Below are positions 58,980-64,000 of a stretch of DNA of 64,000 bases, in pieces. The translations under genes were made by a program, and so were the position numbers. Position 1 is the stretch's first letter, and the number at the start of each line of letters is the position of its first letter. The notes under the pieces were generated by a model that ran no database searches, was not told the DNA's origin, and saw nothing but the letters and a program-made list of their open reading frames with translations. Source of the DNA: a virus. The DNA is taken from the IMG/VR virus record IMGVR_UViG_3300012271_000008, positions 1 through 64,000 of that record, one strand, 5' to 3'.

Positions 58980-59591
58980 ATGAAGATAACTAAAAATAAA
59001 GTTTTTTCTAATAGAAGTTTTAACAATAAAATATATTACAAGACTCATAAAAATGCACCAAAATATGGTGCAGAGTCTTGTTTTTCATTTTTAAATTTAA
59101 ACTCAAACTATTTAAAAATTGAATTACACAAACATTCTGATATTACAAGAAAAGAATTCTTAGAATATTTAAGAAAAATGAAATTAATTTTTAAAGATTT
59201 AGAATACAAAAAAGAAAAAAAGAAATATTATTTAATTATGGGTAGTTCTTTATTACCTAAAGGTACTTTAAATTCTAAAAAAAAAACTCTTGCAATTCTA
59301 ACAATAATTAGATTTTTATGGGAAAGCCATGGAGATTGTTATTCTGTTTCTTTTATTAAAGAATTTGTAAATGATAATCGTAGAATAGAAACTATGATTA
59401 AATTTTCAGAAGCATTCAATAATAATAAAGATAAAATCTATTATTCTTCAGGACATGGTATAGATAGCCTCAATAATAAATCAAAAGGAATAGTAATTCA
59501 AACTTCTAAAGAATTTTTTAGTAAAGATAAAGATAGTGTGACAGGTTATTTTGCAAGAAAAGAATCTAAATTTAAACCAAAAGCAATATGA
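58980..59591 (+). CDS. hypothetical protein (203 aa)
   Basis: A Lys/Asn-rich soluble protein. A helix-rich centre (LTIIRFLWESHGDCYSVSFI) is flanked by charged segments. It overlaps the second amidotransferase gene by 4 bp. No family recognised. Confidence 0.5.
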   Translation: MKITKNKVFSNRSFNNKIYYKTHKNAPKYGAESCFSFLNLNSNYLKIELHKHSDITRKEFLEYLRKMKLIFKDLEYKKEKKKYYLIMGSSLLPKGTLNSKKKTLAILTIIRFLWESHGDCYSVSFIKEFVNDNRRIETMIKFSEAFNNNKDKIYYSSGHGIDSLNNKSKGIVIQTSKEFFSKDKDSVTGYFARKESKFKPKAI

Positions 59592-60196
59592 AAAAAGTAT
59601 ATGTAATAGGAAATGCAGTAAATTATGCTGAATTTTTAAAAGATTTTGAACTAACTAATGATTCAAAATCAGCAGATCTTATAATTTTAACAGGAGGAGA
59701 GGATGTAAGTCCTGAACTTTATGAAGAAGATTCTCATCCACATACAGGAAACAATCCTGTAAGAGATGCTAGTGAAATAAATTCTTGGAATAAAATAAAA
59801 CAAGAAAATCCTGATGTTTTAACTATGGGTATATGTAGAGGGTCTCAATTGGGATGTGTGTTGTCAGGTGGAAAACTTGTACAACATATGAATCATCCTT
59901 ATATGCACAAAGTTTCTACACCAGAAGGTAAAGATTATGAAGTAACTAGTACCCATCATCAAATGCAATATCCTTTTAATCTTAATGAAAAAGATTATGA
60001 AATTAAAGCTTATTGTAAAATAACAGGTAGTACTTATGCAGAAGGAGTTCCAGCAGGTATGGAAAAACCTCCTGTAGATCCTGAAATAGTATTTTATAAT
60101 AAAACTAAAATATTAGCAATACAAGGTCATCCTGAAATGGTTCCTAACAGTGAATTTGCTTTAGAAGTAAATAATCTGGTTAATAGTCTTATTTAA
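59588..60196 (+). CDS. class I glutamine amidotransferase-like protein, copy 2
   Basis: TGGEDVSPELY (35-45), MGICRGSQ with nucleophile C83, and IQGHPEM with H181 and E183 make the Cys-His-Glu triad. It is 40 residues shorter than the copy at 55204 and only distantly alike, so the duplication is old or the two were acquired separately. It is directly coupled to the DNA polymerase gene (1-bp overlap), hinting at a link to nucleotide or DNA modification. Confidence 0.8.
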   Translation: MKKVYVIGNAVNYAEFLKDFELTNDSKSADLIILTGGEDVSPELYEEDSHPHTGNNPVRDASEINSWNKIKQENPDVLTMGICRGSQLGCVLSGGKLVQHMNHPYMHKVSTPEGKDYEVTSTHHQMQYPFNLNEKDYEIKAYCKITGSTYAEGVPAGMEKPPVDPEIVFYNKTKILAIQGHPEMVPNSEFALEVNNLVNSLI

Positions 60197-62208
60197 TGAA
60201 CTATATAGTAACTAAAAATCCTCAATTTTTTAAAAAGATTGGGGATTATAATTACTGTGCATTAGAAGATTTAAATTTAAAATCTACAATAGCTGTAGAT
60301 AGTGAAACTACAGGATTAGATTGGAAAACAGAAGATATGTTTTGCATTCAAATAGGAACAGGAGAAGATAATTACATTATAGATTTTTATACATCTGAAA
60401 ATGCTTATACTTTTTCTGATGTTATACCGTATTTAAAAAATAGAGAACAAATATATCATAATGCTAATTTTGATTTAGGTTTTTGTTATAAGTATGGTTA
60501 TTATCCTGATAAAGTTGGTGATACTTTTTTACAAAGTAAATTATTAACTAACGGAATTCCTTCTTTTATCCAAGGAAATGATTTTGGATCTGTAATGGAA
60601 AGAGTATTGCATATTAAATATGATAAGCAAGACCAAAAAACTATTAATGTAATTAAATTATCTACTAAAGAATCAATACAATATTGTTTTAATGATGTAG
60701 ATAAGTTAATTGAATTGCATACTGTTCAAAATAAAATAATTGATGCTAAAGGTATGAGTGTAACTTATAATGTTCATAAAAACTATGTATTAGCTATAAC
60801 TTATGTTGAACAATGTGGGGCACCAATAGATGCAGATAGATTAAAAGTTAAAATTAAAATAGATTTAAAAAAATTAAAAAAATCTGAACAAATAGTAAAG
60901 AATTACATTTTAGATAATTTGTCTAGTAAATTTCATGTTCAACAACATAATATTTTTAATATTGTTAAATTAGGAGTTTCATTATCATCTCCAATACAAA
61001 TGGTTCCAGTTTTTGAAGAAATGGGAATTAATGTATTAGATAAAGATAATAAAAAATCTATTAACAAAGATGTTATTAATAAATCTAAACATGAATTTCT
61101 AACAATTTGGAAAGATTATCAAGATGCTAAACAACAAGTTAATTCTTATGGTCAAAATTTATTAGATCAATTAATTGATGGAAGAGGTTATAGTTCTTAT
61201 AATCAAATGTTAGATACTGCTAGAATATCAACTAGAAGTAAAACTTTTAGTAGTCTTACTTTACCTGCAACTGAAGAAATGAGAGCATGTATTAAAGCCA
61301 AAGAAGGTTATGATATTATATGTGCTGATTATGCTGGTCAAGAAAATGTTGTTACAGCAGATCTTACCAGAGATAATGCTATGTTAGAATCTATATGGAA
61401 AGATTTAGATTTACATTGTGCTTTTGCTAGAATGATTTTTCCTGAATTAAAAGATTTACCTGACAATATTATCATGGAAAAATTTAGTAAGGAAAGAAAA
61501 TATAGTAAAGCTCCTAGATTTGCATTTGCTTATGGAGGTTCAGCTTACACTATACATGTAAATCAAGGTATACCTTTAGAAGAAGCTGAAAAACTTGAAA
61601 AGCTTTTTAAAGAACTTCACGCAGGTATATACAAAAAAGGTGATGAAACATATGCTGAAGCAATAAGAGTTGGTTACATAACTTCTGCAGGAGGTTTTAG
61701 ACTTCATTTATCTTCTTATAAAAGATTTAAAGCTTTAAGATTTGAAAATGAAATGTATACTGATTTAGATTGGGAACAATATAATGCTGGTAAAGAAGAA
61801 CATATTAGATCTATAGAAGAAGGAGATGATTATAAAATAGGTAATGTATTAGCTTATAGAAAATATAGAGACATGAAACCTGTAGTTTCTGAATTTGCTA
61901 AGTTAAAAGGAGATTATATGAGATTATGTCTCAATAATCCTTCTCAAACAACTGCAGCTCATCAAACAAAAACTGCTGCAGCTATGTTATTTAACGAAAT
62001 TAAGAAAAATAATCATTTAGGGAGAGTATTAATATGTATTATACCTCATGATGAATTTGTTTTAGAGTGTGAAAAATCTTTATCCAATAAATACAAAACT
62101 ATATTAGAAGATTGTATGAAAAAAGGAGGAGATTATTTTTTAAAAAGTAAAGATTTAACTATGAAAGCTGATGCCAATGTAAAAGATGATTGGTGGTTAG
62201 CTAAATAA
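60196..62208 (+). CDS. family A DNA polymerase with 3'-5' exonuclease
   Basis: Exonuclease domain: AVDSETTGL (D35, E37), YHNANFDLGF (Exo II), YCFNDVDKLIEL (Exo III). Polymerase domain: motif A CADYAGQE (D378), motif B RKYSKAPRFAFAYGG (about 434-448), motif C IPHDEF (616-621, with D619). The usual O-helix Lys-x3-[FY]-x7-YG pattern is present. Length (670 aa) is that of T7-like replicative enzymes without a 5' nuclease. It replicates the phage genome. Confidence 0.95.
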   Translation: MNYIVTKNPQFFKKIGDYNYCALEDLNLKSTIAVDSETTGLDWKTEDMFCIQIGTGEDNYIIDFYTSENAYTFSDVIPYLKNREQIYHNANFDLGFCYKYGYYPDKVGDTFLQSKLLTNGIPSFIQGNDFGSVMERVLHIKYDKQDQKTINVIKLSTKESIQYCFNDVDKLIELHTVQNKIIDAKGMSVTYNVHKNYVLAITYVEQCGAPIDADRLKVKIKIDLKKLKKSEQIVKNYILDNLSSKFHVQQHNIFNIVKLGVSLSSPIQMVPVFEEMGINVLDKDNKKSINKDVINKSKHEFLTIWKDYQDAKQQVNSYGQNLLDQLIDGRGYSSYNQMLDTARISTRSKTFSSLTLPATEEMRACIKAKEGYDIICADYAGQENVVTADLTRDNAMLESIWKDLDLHCAFARMIFPELKDLPDNIIMEKFSKERKYSKAPRFAFAYGGSAYTIHVNQGIPLEEAEKLEKLFKELHAGIYKKGDETYAEAIRVGYITSAGGFRLHLSSYKRFKALRFENEMYTDLDWEQYNAGKEEHIRSIEEGDDYKIGNVLAYRKYRDMKPVVSEFAKLKGDYMRLCLNNPSQTTAAHQTKTAAAMLFNEIKKNNHLGRVLICIIPHDEFVLECEKSLSNKYKTILEDCMKKGGDYFLKSKDLTMKADANVKDDWWLAK

Positions 62209-62216
62209 ACAAGAAA

Positions 62217-62657
62217 ATGAAAAAATATAAATTAATAAAAGCATACCCTGGTAGTCCTAAATTAGGATACATTGTTGAAGCTAGTAATCATAGTATGTTT
62301 AAAAATCAAGCATATTATCGAGGTGTAAGAATTAATAGCTCAAATAATCAAGAATTTTGGGAAGAAATAATTGAAAAACCTTTATTTACAACAGAAGATG
62401 GTGTTGATGTATTTGAAAAACAAGAAGTTTTTGAACTTATTAATAATACAAAAATTTTTAGAATTACGTTTTTAAAATGTACTTCAATGACTGGTAAAAA
62501 TAGTAGAAAATATTTTTCAACTAAAGAAAAAGCTGAAAATTATATATTAATGAATAAACCTTGTTTATCTTTAAATGATGTATTTAATATGGGTGGTAAA
62601 AATAATTCTATAGCTTTTAAAAAAGGTCTTAAAGATATAGTAAAAAGTAAATTATGA
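62217..62657 (+). CDS. hypothetical protein, tandem paralogue A (146 aa)
   Basis: The first 55 residues (KKYKLIKAYPGSPKLG, EFWEEIIEKP) are nearly repeated at the start of the next gene; the later part differs. This N-terminal module is known to me from small proteins of Bacteroidota and their phages, without known function. Next gene overlaps by 4 bp. Confidence 0.55.
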   Translation: MKKYKLIKAYPGSPKLGYIVEASNHSMFKNQAYYRGVRINSSNNQEFWEEIIEKPLFTTEDGVDVFEKQEVFELINNTKIFRITFLKCTSMTGKNSRKYFSTKEKAENYILMNKPCLSLNDVFNMGGKNNSIAFKKGLKDIVKSKL

Positions 62658-63418
62658 AAAAATATAAATTAATAAAAAAATATCCTGGAAGTCCTCCAAT
62701 TAATACTATTATAGAAAATCATAAAGGTACTAATATGTATTTTTATAATAGATTACTAATTCAAACTCCTAATAAATATTCAGAATTTTGGGAAGAAATA
62801 ATTGAAAAAGATTATGAAATATTAGCTTATTATTGTCCAACAAGAAATAATAATAATGTATTTCATAAATATGATTCTAAAAGTGATGGTAAAAAATGGG
62901 GGTGTACAACTTCTGTAACTCATGTATTTATACCTTCTGAAAATTATAATACAATTCATTCAGTTAAAAGATTGTCTGATGGTCAAATATTTACTACAGG
63001 TGATGATATAAAATCATGTAATGATGTAAATTATGTTATTCAAGGTTTTTTTATAGAAGATAAATCTAATGAAATACAAATAAGAGTTTGTAACTCTTTT
63101 GGTAGTTTAAGTTTAAATTTAGTAGAAAATATCACACAACCAATATTAGTAACACAAGATGGTTATGATATATTTGATGGAGATATTTTTCATTACACTA
63201 ATCTTATTGATTTTACTAAAACATTAAATGTAAGATCCAATAAAAATCATATACCTAATCCTGAAAATATTAAATTTAAAAAAGTAGAAGCATTAAATTG
63301 TTGGATTAAAATTAATAAACCTACAGTAAGTATTAAACAATTATATGATTTAATAACTTTTAGACGTCACGAAGATATTGTTGAAAATTTAGAAACATTA
63401 ATACGCACACTTAAATAA
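62654..63418 (+). CDS. hypothetical protein, tandem paralogue B (254 aa)
   Basis: Starts KKYKLIKKYPGSPPIN and EFWEEIIEKD as in the upstream gene, then has an inserted beta-rich region (YYCPTRNNNNVF) and a second part similar to A (ITQPILVTQDGYDIFDGD against PLFTTEDGVDVFEKQ). Tandem duplication with domain gain. Function unknown. Confidence 0.55.
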   Translation: MKKYKLIKKYPGSPPINTIIENHKGTNMYFYNRLLIQTPNKYSEFWEEIIEKDYEILAYYCPTRNNNNVFHKYDSKSDGKKWGCTTSVTHVFIPSENYNTIHSVKRLSDGQIFTTGDDIKSCNDVNYVIQGFFIEDKSNEIQIRVCNSFGSLSLNLVENITQPILVTQDGYDIFDGDIFHYTNLIDFTKTLNVRSNKNHIPNPENIKFKKVEALNCWIKINKPTVSIKQLYDLITFRRHEDIVENLETLIRTLK

Positions 63419-63421
63419 ATA

Positions 63422-63838
63422 ATGGATAAAATATACTGTAAAATAGAAAAACAAATGTATGCTACTGAATTTCTTAGATTAGGATTCACAGCTACTAGAA
63501 ATAGTATTCCAGGTAAATTTGTAGAAACTTTTCACGATGAAGAATGTTCTGTGACACAGTGTAAAGTAGCAAGAAGAACCTTTCAAGATTTATATGCTAT
63601 AATTAAAACTTATTACCCTAAATATACTAAAAAAAATGTTGCAAATATGTTAAAAACTTTACATAAAAGTGATAATATATTTCCCATATGGTGTCATGCT
63701 CAAGATAAAATAGTTTTTATAAAGCAAAAACCTAGAGGTGAAAATTTATTAATAACTCATTACATTCAAAATGAAAGTTGGACAGCAACAGGTAATGGTA
63801 ATTATTCTTGGAAGAATATTAACAACTTAATGATTTAA
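63422..63838 (+). CDS. hypothetical protein (138 aa)
   Basis: A mixed, Lys-rich soluble protein (TQCKVARRTFQDLYAI) with several Cys; no motif. Three bp after paralogue B and 4 bp before the next gene. Confidence 0.5.
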   Translation: MDKIYCKIEKQMYATEFLRLGFTATRNSIPGKFVETFHDEECSVTQCKVARRTFQDLYAIIKTYYPKYTKKNVANMLKTLHKSDNIFPIWCHAQDKIVFIKQKPRGENLLITHYIQNESWTATGNGNYSWKNINNLMI

Positions 63839-63842
63839 AAAA

Positions 63843-64000
63843 ATGTTTGGAACATATAGAATAACACGAGAAATTGACGAAAAAATTTATTATTATAATC
63901 AAAGTGAAAACCAATACGCTGTTTATAATAATAAAGGAGAACCTTTATTTAGTTTTAGTATAGCTCCTTTTAGTAGTTGTAGTAGTTTAATAATTAACAA
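63843..64000 (+). CDS. hypothetical protein, cut by window end
   Basis: ATG at 63843 (FGTYRITREIDEKIYYYNQ), open to the right edge, 52 complete codons visible. Tyr/Asn-rich. Nothing further can be said. Confidence 0.5.
   Translation, partial: MFGTYRITREIDEKIYYYNQSENQYAVYNNKGEPLFSFSIAPFSSCSSLIIN

Noticed and set aside
1-64000. Stop-codon reassignment, known in some crAss-like phages
   Set aside because: Long genes here read through cleanly with the standard bacterial code and TAA, TAG and TGA all act as plausible stops; the tRNA-Leu has a UAA anticodon, not a suppressor one.
1-64000. CRISPR array, insertion sequence, integrase or attachment site
   Set aside because: No regularly spaced repeats with unique spacers, transposase or recombinase motifs, or tRNA-end duplications were found. 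The only regular repeat is the in-frame fibre repeat.

Overview
The window reads as part of a tailed-phage genome of the crAss-like type (order Crassvirales) with a Bacteroidota host. The evidence is: (i) a divergent layout, with a leftward virion block (about 1-48190, minus strand) and a rightward early/replication block (48362-64000, plus strand); (ii) a leftward series of terminase, portal, capsid, ring/neck proteins, a large tail protein, cargo-like proteins and a giant open reading frame carrying the DFDxD signature of crAss-like virion RNA polymerases; (iii) a family A DNA polymerase; (iv) AT-rich DNA without Shine-Dalgarno sites but with promoter-like sites of the Bacteroidota form TTG/TTTG - 20 bp - TAnnTTTG. 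The family-level assignment is inferred from gene order and motifs, not from a database search.

Leftward block, from its upstream end: small genes and a PD-(D/E)XK-like nuclease (48192-47168); a roughly 290 nt structured RNA with its own promoter (47117-46826) and two small membrane proteins; then, from the promoter at 46162-46193, small DNA-binding-like genes, a GroES-like/GroEL chaperonin pair, an M15 endolysin and 3TM holin, large terminase, portal, an acidic head protein, major capsid protein, ring/adaptor genes, a fibre with 24 tandem 17-residue repeats, a lectin-like gene and a beta-helix gene, a small membrane protein, an HNH homing endonuclease, a metallophosphoesterase, more ring/neck genes, a 1447-residue tail protein, two cargo-like proteins and the giant protein (more than 4000 codons, running off the left edge). 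An internal promoter-like site at 16992-17023 could drive the last three genes separately.

Rightward block: many genes of 30-140 codons (several membrane proteins, a lipoprotein, a zinc ribbon) are separated by unusually long, highly structured non-coding stretches. One is a clear phage-encoded tmRNA (49979-50348) with a 29-codon tag frame ending in LEIAA. Others are large multi-stem RNAs (50690-51041, 51775-52030, 52298-52770, 56980-57086) and aberrant tRNA-like elements (an acceptor/T-arm minihelix at 48802, a tRNA-Lys-like cloverleaf with a doubled anticodon arm at 50843, a shortened cloverleaf at 56022) beside a more normal tRNA-Leu(UAA) at 58333. Further right are two diverged class I glutamine amidotransferases, an exported lytic transglycosylase, family A DNA polymerase and a tandem paralogous pair.

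Working together: the virion-borne polymerase of the left block would be injected and start transcription of the right block, which makes replication, membrane and RNA functions. The left block is probably transcribed later from host-type promoters. The most unusual part is the RNA-rich early region: tmRNA, ornate RNAs and tRNA-like elements mixed with tiny genes.
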